Below, piece by piece: positions 20,892-30,600 of a DNA stretch of 60,000 bases. The position numbers and the translations under genes are program-made. Position 1 is the first letter of the stretch. The number at the start of each line of letters is the position of its first letter. The notes under the pieces are model-generated. The model saw only the letters and a program-made list of their open reading frames with translations, searched no databases and was not told the origin of the DNA. This DNA is from Takakia lepidozioides (taxonomy: Eukaryota > Streptophyta > Takakiopsida > Takakiales > Takakiaceae), in assembly GCA_030704615.1 (NCBI GenBank), contig CM060733.1, positions 28,088,001-28,148,000 of the forward strand, read 5' to 3'.

Positions 20892-21275
20892 TCTCAAATA
20901 AAATATGAATGTTTCATATCATCAATCAGATCCCGATAGACTCGTTTTTTCCATGTTGTCATGTTCATCACATGCCATCATTGTTTAATATTTGGTTCTG
21001 CCATTATTCCATATTTGTTTGTGTATGTCATTTTGGATATCGGAGCTCTCATCATTGTTTGATTCATTGCATCCCCCCATTCCTTTTAATGAATGTCAAC
21101 TTGGCAGATTCATCTAAGACGACAATACATACTTGTATTTTTGCGTAGAATGTGTGGAGGATTACATAATTTGTTGTTATATAGTGCACAAATAGTCAAA
21201 TAATTATAGATATATCTCTTTATTTCTATTATAGATTATAATTATTCATATATCTTGTATTATTTCTGGACCAAA
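20892..21275. other. AT-rich right subterminal region, no gene seen
   Basis: The stretch is A+T-rich with ATAT and TTAT runs (21,180-21,270). CTGGACCAAAC (21,266-21,276) also occurs near the left end as CCGGACCAAAC (6977-6987), in direct orientation, and may be a shared subterminal motif. No coding potential is seen. Confidence 0.4.
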
Positions 21276-21305
21276 CAAAAGTCTAGAATTAGTTAAAATA
21301 TAGTT
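21276..21305 (-). repeat. Right terminal inverted repeat of the 14.4 kb element
   Basis: Its reverse complement starts AACTA, followed by TATTTTAACTAATTCT and AGACTTTTG, differing from the left end at three of 30 positions. TGTA (21,306-21,309) follows as the right copy of the target duplication, and the gypsy B frame resumes immediately. Confidence 0.8.
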
Positions 21306-21565
21306 TGTATCATCCATCGAATATTCCAGGGAGAGTCTCCGTACCACCTCCATCAATCGAAGTCAATCAGGAAATTGAGTATGAAGTCGACGAAGTCCTA
21401 AACTCTCGCATCAAGTATAAACGTCTTGAGTATTTCATACATTGAAAAGACTACGACATTAGCGAACGAACGTGAGAACCTTCATCCAACCTTGCCAATG
21501 CATCTGACAAAGTCCAAGAGTTTCATCAACGATATCCAGCTAAGCCCCGAGCTACACGTCAATAA
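21306..21565 (+). pseudogene. Ty3/gypsy element B, part 3: chromodomain
   Basis: After the transposon end the frame reads YHPSNIPGRVSVPPP, then a chromodomain: EYEVDEVLNSR, KYKRLEYFIH-stop-KDY, and ERT-stop-EPSSNL, ending EFHQRYPAKPRA and a TAA at 21,563-21,565. Chromodomains at the end of gypsy integrases steer insertion towards modified histones. Both internal stops are TGA at positions where the family has tryptophan (about 21,445 and 21,472). This piece is the direct continuation of the integrase that breaks off at 6,938. Confidence 0.9.
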
Positions 21566-21915
21566 GACGTCACAACGATGATGTCAGCCAAGTTAGCTTC
21601 AAGGTGAAGACTCCACATTCAATGTACCTGATACACGCTAAGGAGGGAAGAGCACCACACATCAGTATATATAACTACACTTCCAGTACTCTTGCATCTT
21701 GTATTGGCAGTATGGAGTCACAGGAACCAGATACATTGGAGTTGTCGCTTACCCAGCTACCAGATCAGCCGTTCCGACTCTCACGATCTTCAACATCACG
21801 CCGACGCTCTCGAGACGATGGGCCATCAATGCAACACGTACTTCCTCGTCCGGACCCTGTATGACGGCAAGTGGAGCCTACTCGAAGTCTGATAATTCTG
21901 TTGGAGGTTGGTTCT
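21566..21915 (+). other. Probable 3' region of gypsy element B
   Basis: It follows the chromodomain stop and holds a TATA-like TATATATAAC (21,666-21,675), as an LTR would. No second copy is in the window, so LTR identity cannot be confirmed. It ends where the inverted A2 element begins. Confidence 0.35.
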
Positions 21916-21916
21916 T

Positions 21917-22157
21917 CAAGAGTGCCGCGGTGCGCTTGGCTCCACCGTGGCCCGCAAGCGGACCATCGTGGTATTATCTCAGGAGACTATCTCTGAGCCC
22001 TCCCTTCGACACGTAGAGACGCTTTTGCTTGTACCGGAGCAGTCCATTTTGCAAGTGAAACTGCGATTTAACCCCATCCTCAAGTCCCGTATCACGGACT
22101 TCGCTATCTTATCTTTCCGGTAAGCCTTCCGGATCTTCCTTTGGAGCGCCGACACAT
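21917..22157 (-). repeat. Duplicate of the RNase H-integrase linker inside A2
   Basis: This stretch repeats 22,631-22,875 in the same orientation, with a few substitutions. On the minus strand it follows the integrase directly after KQILRNYVSA, where more integrase sequence is expected, so an out-of-place segment ends the element. Confidence 0.8.
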
Positions 22158-22970
22158 AATTCCGCAAGATTTGCTTCACCACGGAATTCACTCTTTCCGT
22201 TTGGCCGTCCGTCGTAGGTCGGAAGGCGGTGCTCATCTTGAGCCTCGTCCCCATCTTCTTCCAAAGTGCCCTCCAAAATTTACTAGTAAACTTTGGATCG
22301 CGGTCCGAGACAATATCCTTCGGGAGTCCATGATGCTTGAAGACGTGGGCAAAGTAAAGTCGCCCCGTCTCCTGCACCGTTGCCGTCTCCTTGGTGGGAA
22401 TGAAATGACCCATTTTATTGAACCTATCCACCACCACCATGATTGCATCGAATCCTTGGCATAGCAGTCATGAAATCCATCGAGACACTTTCCCAAGACC
22501 CCTCTGGAATCGGCAAGGGTTGTAACAGCCCCGTTTGCTTTTTGTACTCGCTCCGGTTTTGTTGGCATGTGGTGCATGTCTTGACATACTCCTCGGCCTC
22601 CTCCCTCAGTTTGGGCTAGAAATACTCTTTCTTCAAGAGTGCCACGGTGCGCTTGGCTCCACCGTGGCCCGCAAAGCGAGCCATCGTGGTATTCTCTCAG
22701 GAGACTATCTCTGATCCCTCCCTTCGACACGTAGAGACACTTTTGCTTGTACCGGAGCAGTCCATTTTGCAAGTGGAACTGCGATTTAACCCCCATCCTC
22801 AAGTCCTGCATCACGGACTTCGCTATCTTATCTTTCCGGTAAGCCTTCCGGATCTTCCTTTGGAGCGCCGTCTCGCCCCTGTACACCAACATGAGCTGCT
22901 GCTTTCTACTTAAAGCGTCGGCCACCACATTGTCCCGTCCCGGTTTGTACTGGATATCCACGTCGAACAA
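22158..22970 (-). pseudogene. A2 integrase and RNase H-integrase linker
   Basis: Minus-strand frames show FDVDIQYKPGRDNVVADALSRK (about 22,905-22,970), the linker, zinc-finger remnants, then [26 protein letters not shown] and TTDGQTERVNSVVKQ down to about 22,160, giving the D and E residues of the integrase core. A frameshift occurs near 22,690. Integrase C-terminal and chromodomain sequence is absent, replaced by the linker duplicate. Confidence 0.85.
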
Positions 22971-23864
22971 AATACTTCACCGTGACATTGTCCGTGAACA
23001 CCTTCACCGGATTGGAACCAACATAGTGGCGCCAAAGCTCAAGGCAATGCACCACCGCCTTCATTTTTTTTTCGTGCGTATGCCACCGTTGCTCCACTTC
23101 ATTTAGTTTCTTACTTTCGTTAGCCACTGGACGTTCATCCTGCATGAGCACACCCCCAATTGCGAAGTCCGACGCATCTGTATGAATCTCAAATGGACGG
23201 TCGAACTCCGGGATTTTTAGGACTGGAGCTTCCGCCATCCACTGCTTCAACTCAGCAAAAGCTTGGCCACAAAATGTGTTCCATACCCAGACTTTGGACT
23301 TACACAGAAGGTCCGACAGCAGCCCCGCGATCTTGGCAAAATTTCTCACATACTTTCGGTAATAGGAGGCGAGTCCTAGGAAAGATCGCACTCTCGGGAC
23401 CGAAGTCGGAGGCTCCCAGTCCAAGATCGCCCTCACATTTCTGTCATCCATTTTGATCCCATCCTGTGTAATCACATGCCCAAGGAACTCCACTTTTGTG
23501 ACCCCGAATTTGCATTTTGAAGCTTTGGCATACAACTTCCCTTCCCGCAATTTCTAGAACACCCTTTTGAGGTGCTCCAGGTGCTCTTCCTTTGTTTTCG
23601 AGTACACCGAGATGTCGTCGATGTACACGATCACAAAGTCATCCAACCACTCCTGGAAAAGGCTGTTCATTAGCGTGCTAAAGGTCGTGGGTGCATTGGT
23701 GAGCCCAAAAGGCATCACCAAGAAGGCGTCCCATCCTTCTTGTCTGCGAATAGCACCGGGGCTCCGTAGGTTGACTTACTCGGCCGGATGTACCCCTTTG
23801 ACATTAGATCTTTGAGCTGAGCTTTCAATTCGACCAACTCTCTGTGGCTCAACCGGTAGGGCTT
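22971..23864 (-). pseudogene. A2 reverse transcriptase and RNase H, with deletions
   Basis: The RT starts at [13 protein letters not shown] (about 23,830-23,866) and runs to FADKKDGT. The frame then jumps to [12 protein letters not shown] (about 23,700-23,725), so the RT fingers/palm part with the first catalytic Asp is deleted. YIDD is present at about 23,610-23,625, a stop lies near 23,555, and the RNase H frame follows (FEIHTDASDFAIGG, then HTHEKKMKAV). A second deletion joins VKYF to the end of the RNase H near 22,968. It is non-functional. Confidence 0.85.
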
Positions 23865-24658
23865 GGCTAAGTAGTGCACGAAACCTTGACAATTGAACAT
23901 AACTCGGGCTTCCACGGAGTTGTCCGAAGAGTCCATCAGCCGCTTGGTAGAGGCAGTGGTCGCCAAGACTTGCAAGGTAGGCAACTACTCTTGTGAGTTG
24001 TATCAGGAAACTGGCGCCTTGCGTAAAGGGAATCAGTTATTGTTCGTGAGTGGGATAATTTCCGGAACTAACGTGTCGTTGTTGGTGGACGTAGGAGCGT
24101 CGAACTCCTTCATGACACCGGCAACAACACGAAAGTTGGGGCTCCCGACAAGTGACGTGGGGGCCTCTATTGAAGTGCATTCTGCCAAAGGAGAACCACA
24201 ACTGGCGACGAGGTTGGCGTTCGATGTTCCTCTTCAGCTGGGGAGTTGGGAGGGAGGTGAGAACTTCACCCTTTGCGAGATCGATGGAGTGGATCTCATT
24301 TTGGGGATGACCTTTTTGAGCAAATCAGGAGCGGTCATAGATGGCCGCAAGAGAATAGTCACGCTACCGTGTGGGAATGGTGGTGAAGTTTTACGAGTGT
24401 CGGAAACGCCCAACCCAGTGGGAGGGTGAATAAATCTGCCGTCAGCAAAAGAGTGGGCCGTGGAGGAGCCACACGAGCCCCAGTTTTTGCTTTACATAAG
24501 ACAAGTGGAGGGAGAAGGCGATAGGGAGACGAGCCTAGATTGGATCAAGGGGATCTTAGATAAATACCAGGATGTGATGCCGGAGGATTTACCAAGCGGT
24601 TTGCCACCGCGAAGAGGAGTTGACCACAAGATTGAGGTGATACTGGGATCGGGCTCCC
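23865..24658 (+). pseudogene. Inverted A2 segment: zinc-knuckle end, protease and start of RT
   Basis: Within an element read on the minus strand, this 0.79 kb block is on the plus strand. It starts GLAK-stop-CTKP, the second half of a gag zinc knuckle. It continues through LFVSGIISGTNVSLLVDVGASNSFMTPAT, where the aspartic protease D(T/S)G is DVG (about 24,088-24,096), and VDLILGMTFL. After a stop at 24,427-24,429 it ends at DHKIEVILGSGSP just before the RT. The missing minus-strand order between CFNCGE (gag) and PYRLSH (RT) is exactly what this block contains, so it is a simple inversion. Confidence 0.85.
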
Positions 24659-25595
24659 CGCAATTAAAGCACACTCCATCGAAGATCACCTTCTGTCCGC
24701 CATAAGCCGCTGCACTTGACTTTCCTTTCAGAGCACCGGGTGCCGTCTTGACGTGTGAAGGCCCTCCCTTCGATTTCCAAGTGTCATTGTCGCCGCGTGG
24801 CCTATCCCACTTCTTTTCCGGTCGGAAGGAGTCACCCTCCCGCCGGACCTTCTTGTGGTTCAGCTTTGTACGGCCTTGTCTTTCGCCCCTAGGGACATCC
24901 GAGAAACATTCAGCCCTCTCAATTGCCTCGTTCAAAGTCTTAGGTGGCTTCTCCTATAACTTCCGCTTGGCCCATGGGGCCAGTCTCGCCACAAAGTTGA
25001 AGACCATTTCTGGTTCTGCCATGTCCGCGACTTCGAGCAATAGCACATTGAAAGCCTGAACATATCCCCAAATGTCATCCGTTTGCTTTAAATCCCTCAT
25101 CTTGTCCCGGACGAGCCACGACGCGTTCAGGGGCACAAACTGTCTTTTCATAAGTTCCTTGAACCCACTCCAGCTCAAGGTTTCCGGGTTTGGACCTTAG
25201 TCATCAAGGTGTTTCTGCCACCATTGTTGAGCATAGCCCCTCAAATAGGTGGGAGCCACTTCCACCCGATCCTTGTCACTTAACTTGGCCGCCCGGAAAT
25301 ACTGCTCTAGCTCCAAGAGCCAGATGTTGAGTGCCTTCCGATTTCGGACGCCTTCAAAGGTGTCGGGTTCCTTAGGCTTCACCTTAAACTTTGCCTTAGT
25401 GGAAGTGGCATTAGCCGCCTTCAACACGTCTTTCAACGTCCCGCCAAACTGCGCCAGCAACCTTTCCCAAAAGGCTGCTGACATGGGAGACATCTGTTGG
25501 TCTGCCGGAGCCTCCGGGGAGTCCTCGGGCTCCGACTCCTCAGATTCCTCCCGTTCTTGAGCGGCCTTGCTTTCAAAAGTATGAATCGATCTCAA
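24659..25595 (-). pseudogene. A2 gag
   Basis: The minus-strand frame begins in an acidic N-terminus (EESEESEPEDSPE). It continues with the retrotransposon gag domain (DTFEGVRNRKALNIWLLELEQYF, then YLRGYAQQWW), a TAA near 25,196, WSGFKELMKRQFVPLN, a second stop near 24,953, and a basic tail ending in the first half of a zinc knuckle (VCFNCGE, about 24,660-24,680). The inversion cuts here. No ATG is seen near the start. Confidence 0.85.
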
Positions 25596-25613
25596 GGATG
25601 ATCACGTACTGAA

Positions 25614-25631
25614 CTCCAAGCTCTGATACCA
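25614..25631 (-). other. Primer-binding site of A2 (tRNA-Met type)
   Basis: On the minus strand TGGTATCAGAGCTTGGAG follows the LTR end CGCGACA after two bases. TGGTATCAGAGC is the standard complement to the 3' end of plant initiator tRNA-Met. Confidence 0.8.
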
Positions 25632-25633
25632 AG

Positions 25634-26365
25634 TGTCGCGCACCTTACTTCGGTAAGCTCCCCTTCAAGTCATAGTCACTCGCTTTGATGCGCGCGCCTA
25701 ACTCCCAAACTGGCCGCCGGGCCAACTCGGAGCTTTGGTTGCTCACCGGGACATAACGGTCCCCCTTTACTCCCCCACTTGACCCTCTCTCAATTTGGGT
25801 CAAGTGGAAATTCCCTTTGGTCGATGGTAGTCCGGAACAGCTCCCCACACCTTGGTTGCTTTCCGGCTTGCACGCTTACTCACTAGGTTTTGGTCACCAA
25901 CGGGCTTGCACCGTTCTCGGGGTTACTACTCCCTATATATACTTCTGTGACTGTCCACGGGGGTTTCACAAACAACCATGCCATTTTATGGCGAACCACC
26001 ACGAAAACCCTCGATTCCCGGTGTTGAGTCACGGTGAGTCTTGGCCCACCCACCATGGTCCCATTGGACCGTGATGAGTCCCAAGACTCCCCACGACTCC
26101 CACCACAAGGTCTCCGCCCCCATGGTGAGTCCTATGCCACCCCCACTAAGTCCCACTAAGTCCCACTAAACTACCACCACCCCTCATGGAACCACCCCCA
26201 CCGCAACCCGGTGTGCGGGGCTCTACCTAGTGAGCGCCTCGGCCTCCTTGAGTGCATTGGGCACTCAAGGGTGCCCGCATCTATTGTTGCCACTGCCCCG
26301 ACCACAGGGGCAACCCCTCTCGTGTCCCGACCCCCTGCCCTCAAGGCGAAGGGCCGCGACACAAC
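25634..26365 (-). repeat. Truncated 5' LTR of A2
   Basis: It matches, in reverse complement, about 2130-2870 of the A1 LTR, including a TATATATA motif (25,934-25,941) and the CGCGACA terminus. The outer half of the LTR (about 0.86 kb) is missing and is replaced by a minisatellite-like tract. Confidence 0.85.
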
Positions 26366-26790
26366 CTCTAGAGTAGCATGTAACACTTGTCATCTTAGCC
26401 CAAGTGTAATATCTTTTATGTATCCGAGTGCGTATCCTATGTCGATGCCCAAGTGCGACCTCTAGTGTAGCCTATGCCGTCGGCCCATGTGTGACAAATT
26501 GAAATCTAAGACCAAGTGCAATTTCCTATGCATCCAAGTGCAATTTCCTATGCATCCAAGTGCGTCTCCTATGTCGAGGCCCATCTAAGCCCAAGTGCAA
26601 TCTTCTATTAATGTATCCAAGTGCATCTCCAATATAGAGGCCCAAGTGTCTAGTGGATCATCTTAACGCAAGTGCAATCTCCTAAGTATCCAAGTACGTC
26701 TCCCATGTCTAGGGTGGCATGTGCCGTTGGCCCAAGTGACCAATATCATTTAAGTCCAAGTGCATCAATATATGAAGCAAGCCATATTTA
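26366..26790. repeat. Degenerate minisatellite (CCAAGTG-based)
   Basis: Units of variable length (about 30-65 bp) repeat CCCAAGTG/CCAAGTGC, CTCCTATGT and CGAGGCCCA-like words through the tract. It begins exactly where the A2 LTR is truncated. Confidence 0.65.
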
Positions 26791-27626
26791 ATCATTTTTT
26801 TCCACAGAGCCTACGACCACATTTGAACCGGAGACCTTTCCCTCAATATCTCTCCCGTCGAGGCTCCAATTAACCATTGTCCCAGGAATGCTTTTTGCTA
26901 TTTTCTGTGAATTTCCAGCGATCAAAAGTACTTGGAATTCCACATCTCCCTCACCGCTTGTCCAAAAATCATGAGACCAACCTGGTGCACCCCTCCTCAT
27001 CAAGGGCTTTCCAACGGCACCCGGGCTGGCCCGCGGTTTGGGAGATCTCAACTACGCTACAAAAACAAAACAAACGTCTCCCTTCATATATTAATATTGA
27101 TATTCTCACTCTCTTTCTTGTTTCAAGAAGACATTTTATCCCTTCGATAGGGAATCTCAAACAAACAATCAAATGGAGACTCACAGTCCAAGGCTTCTTA
27201 ACCTAAGTGAGATTATTGTATATTGGTAGGTGATTCTTGTATCATTTACATGTATTTCTATTGTTATAAGTTAGGTCACAGTCTCCATACGTGTGCTAAG
27301 GTGTAACAACTGCAATTGTTTTATACTCCCAATGCACGGTGATTCACATTATTCCCATTATCAAACATCCAAAAAAAAAAAAAACATCCATACTTCTCAA
27401 GATTTTCCTGCCACAATTATATGTGTGTATAATAGTTTTAATGATGGATGAAAATATACATTTTCTCATCATATGTCATTATGTAGTTGATAGAACTTCG
27501 TCTGTCTCTGAGAGCCTTATGTGGGGCTCAGAGTGAGCAAGTCCTGTTGGTGCTTTCCCTCTTGGGCCAGTTCTGACGGCGTATTGTTTCAGGACGCAAG
27601 GTTTCCATCCCATCACATTCCCACTA
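26791..27626. other. Gap upstream of the glycosyltransferase, no gene seen
   Basis: There is no recognisable protein. A homopolymer A run lies near 27,369-27,384. The last 60 or so bases before the ATG (GGCGTATTGTTT...CCATCCCATCACA) are conserved in the duplicated copy near 42,203, so they belong to the glycosyltransferase 5' region. Confidence 0.5.
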
Positions 27627-30600
27627 ATGGCCAATACGTCGGCTCCGTATGGCAAGTCTCGCCCACATGTAGTCATAGTCCCTCACCCCGTCTCTGGACA
27701 CTCTATTCCCTTCGTACAATTTGCCAAGCTGCTATGCACATCCGGAATTACCACCAGCTTCGTGAGCACTGACAGTCATATTGCAAACCTCATTCAGGAA
27801 AACCATGGAACTGATGACGGCCTAGACCTGCGATTTGTGACCCTGCAAGACGGCATAACGGGCCCAATGGCCCCCATGTTTTCTGGGGAAGAAAAGAAGG
27901 TGGAGGAAGCAAAACTGGCAAAGCTCCTGGAGGCTCTGATAGTGAATATGATGGAAACCACCACAGCGAGCTTCAAGATAAATCAGCGGTCAGTGCCACC
28001 AGGTGGCAAGCCTTGCTGCATTCTGTCAGACATGTTTGTTTTGGGTTGGACTTCAAAGGTAGCCGAAAAGCTTGGCATTCAAAGTCATGTCCTATTTACC
28101 TCACCAGCGGCATTTTTATCGCTTTTGTTCCAGGTATGAATTCTCTTCTAGCTCTATTGAAAATCTAACAATCGCGATCTGAATGATCCAAATCGGGAGT
28201 AGACATCTGGTCGAGTTGAACAAAAAATTGACAGACGTGGTGCCAGACGGAAGGAAACCTTAACTTGATGAAGAATTGGTGCTTTATACGTCTATGGCAA
28301 CGCGGGCAGTGAAACAGTACTTTTTAGCATGTTTCACACTGTTCTGAGAATGACCGGTTCTATACTAGTAACCTGAAATTCGAAAAGGAGAACGAAATCT
28401 AACTGGACAGGGGTATCCTGGTCAATTCCTAGTCTAAACTTGACATTTTTTTGTGAAAGGGATTGCTAACGGGGATCAGAGCGAACGGAGAGAGAAGAAA
28501 CAAACCAACTCAGCTCTTGTATTGTCCTCGGGTAGTGCAAACAGCTTACAGTACAAAGAGAGAGATCCCGAGAGAGGGAGGAACTTTGCCGAGTACTGTC
28601 GGCATGCCATAACATTGCAAACATGGCATCGTCCGTCCATAGCTATTAGCAACTCTCTAGATAGGCTCTTCACGGGCAGTGCATGGAGTATATAAGGATG
28701 TTTCGCATGCAGGATACAACGTTTTCCTTTTCAGTAGCTGACATATAAGTGCGAATGTGATGGCAGCTCAGAAGGCTCGCAGCTGAAGGGCTGTTGCCTC
28801 CCAGCAATCAGTCGCCCATTTCGTGCATTCCTGGCCTGCCACCACTGAGCCCTGCAGATGTTCCGCAGGGTTTGGATACCGGAAACAATCACCCCGTATT
28901 CACCTTTCTTCTTCGCCATTATTTACCTCTCACAGAGGCTTCAGTGTTCCTAATCAACTCTTTTCATGAGCTCGAAGCTAGGGTGTTTGATGCCCTGCAG
29001 ACCCAAGTCATTGGCACACCGAGTGTGAAGGTCAGTCACTTTCCTTGGTTGTTGATTCTGGCTTTTCAACTTTGTTGCTAGCACATGATTGTTGTGATTG
29101 CATTCAGGGCAATATTTCAAAATAACTTTGCTGACATGTGGATATGGGGGAGAATTAGATTGCCGGGACCCATGTTTAGAACTGCTGGAGCAAATCCTGA
29201 GAATTTAAGTATTTCAGGGGTACCCATGATTCAGGACTGCCCAAACATGCCACACTGCCAATTGGGTTTTAGCTGCAATGCCGCAGTGGCATCACATACA
29301 CACTAATCACCTTTGGTCCTAAGATTAACAAAAAAGGGATTGAGTTATGGTTTATGTGATTGGTATCTGGTTTTAGAGGTGTCAAATGTTCGGACCAAAT
29401 TCCGTAGATACACTAGACCAATTCCCAGTGAGGGTGTAGATCTGCCAGCAGCAGGCTCTGATGCAGGGGTGTCTTTCCAAAAGAGATCGCCAGGAACTAT
29501 TTGATACTCTCTCAGTAAACTTGAGTTGCATTGTTAGGACTGCCTAGAGAGGGCCTAGAGATGACTGAATATCACCACTTCCAAGAAGTTTTAGAGCAAC
29601 ACCATCCTGTGTTGGTTAGATAACATTTCATCATGTTCGGTTGTCACATTGCTTGGTACATGTGGAACGAAATGTTCAAATTCTTCTCATGTTGGATGCT
29701 CCATCCTGGGAGCCAGACTACTTCGTTTATTAGTTCTAAGTTGCAGGTGCTATTTGCAGGCTCGATCCGTTTTGCCCATTGGTCCGTTGCTTCTAACAGA
29801 GCGGCAAGCTTTCCAAAGCCATAAAAAGTTCGATGTGGACATTGTACAAGGAGAAGAAACTCAGAGTGACCCGTGTTTGCTATGGTTAAACACCCAAGTT
29901 CCTTCTTCAGTCATATACGTTGCATTTGGAAGCAAGCCAGCATCGTTGACAGGACCACAAATCCATGAGCTAGCACAGGGGCTTGAGGCTAGCGAGCAAC
30001 CTTTCTTGTGGATACTATGGCAACCCAATGTAGCACCCCCCTTGGCTTCAGAGTTGTTGCTGCCATCGGTCTCTGAATTGCTCCCTCCAGGTGAGAATTG
30101 GCCCACAATCCTAGACTGCGGCTTAGGAAGTTACATCTCATAATATCACATCAAACACACCGAAATTTTTGGAATCACCATCTGAACAACTCATAAGTGA
30201 CCGTCACCTTGTTAGAGCGACATGCCTCACACTTGGAGACATAGGCTAGCACATCATGTTGAGATCCCTTCCAATATTACACTTCTTGAATGCGAGCAAT
30301 GGTCTTCTTGATTCAAAGGAAAAGTGAAAGCGTCCCAACAAAGTATCCAACTGACTCCTCCGTGGTGGGGTAACAAATGTGAGGAAAAGGTGTTAGGGGC
30401 TAAAGAGGGGCTCAAGTTGGGAGGTCCTTTACATACCAACAATCTAATGGGAATATACACCTTGTAGCCGCAAGGTGAAGGGGCTCTTAGTTATGTTGCT
30501 CTGGCTTTTCTATACACCCCACAAAACATCCTTGGCTTGAACCAATAGATGGCCCAGGGGTTAGGGCACACGACTGCCTTATAAGTGGTCGTGGGTTCAA

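Larger units (their letters stand above)
6939..21305. mobile_element. 14.4 kb TIR DNA transposon of unrecognised family, inserted in gypsy B
   Basis: The left end (6939-6968) and the reverse complement of the right end (21276-21305) match at 27 of 30 positions by eye, including the block TATTTTAACTAATTCT. The insert is flanked by TGTA at 6935-6938 and 21306-21309 (TTGTA if the terminal base is counted as host). It splits the gypsy B integrase frame between MEL and YHPSNIPGRV, and frame and family agree on both sides, so the borders are independently supported. Inside are minus-strand transposase-like fragments at the left, a central noncoding block, a plus-strand spliced gene set (SPxY-repeat, ParB/methyltransferase-like and three FCP1-like units), and eleven copies of a 24-nt palindrome. 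Many frameshifts suggest this copy is no longer autonomous. I do not recognise the element; its family is open. Confidence 0.85.
21916..26365 (-). mobile_element. Ty3/gypsy element A2, rearranged, minus strand
   Basis: Read on the minus strand, the order is truncated 5' LTR (25,634-26,365), primer-binding site, gag, an inverted block holding protease, RT with an internal deletion, RNase H with a deletion, and integrase. It ends in a 240-bp duplicate of the RNase H-integrase linker. It is the same family as A1 at the left edge of the window but faces the other way. No 3' LTR is present. No part of pol can give an intact protein. Confidence 0.85.

Noticed and set aside
6939-21305. Interpretation as an endogenous giant-virus segment
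   Set aside because: Palindromes between genes and an unusual gene set suggested it, but the ends have TIRs and a short target duplication within a gypsy gene, and no viral core gene (capsid, polymerase, packaging ATPase) was seen. A virus-derived origin of the cargo remains possible.
6939-21305. Assigning the 14.4 kb element to CACTA because of the DUF8039-like ORF
   Set aside because: The termini start AAC, not CACTA, the target duplication is not 3 bp, and the domain call itself is uncertain.
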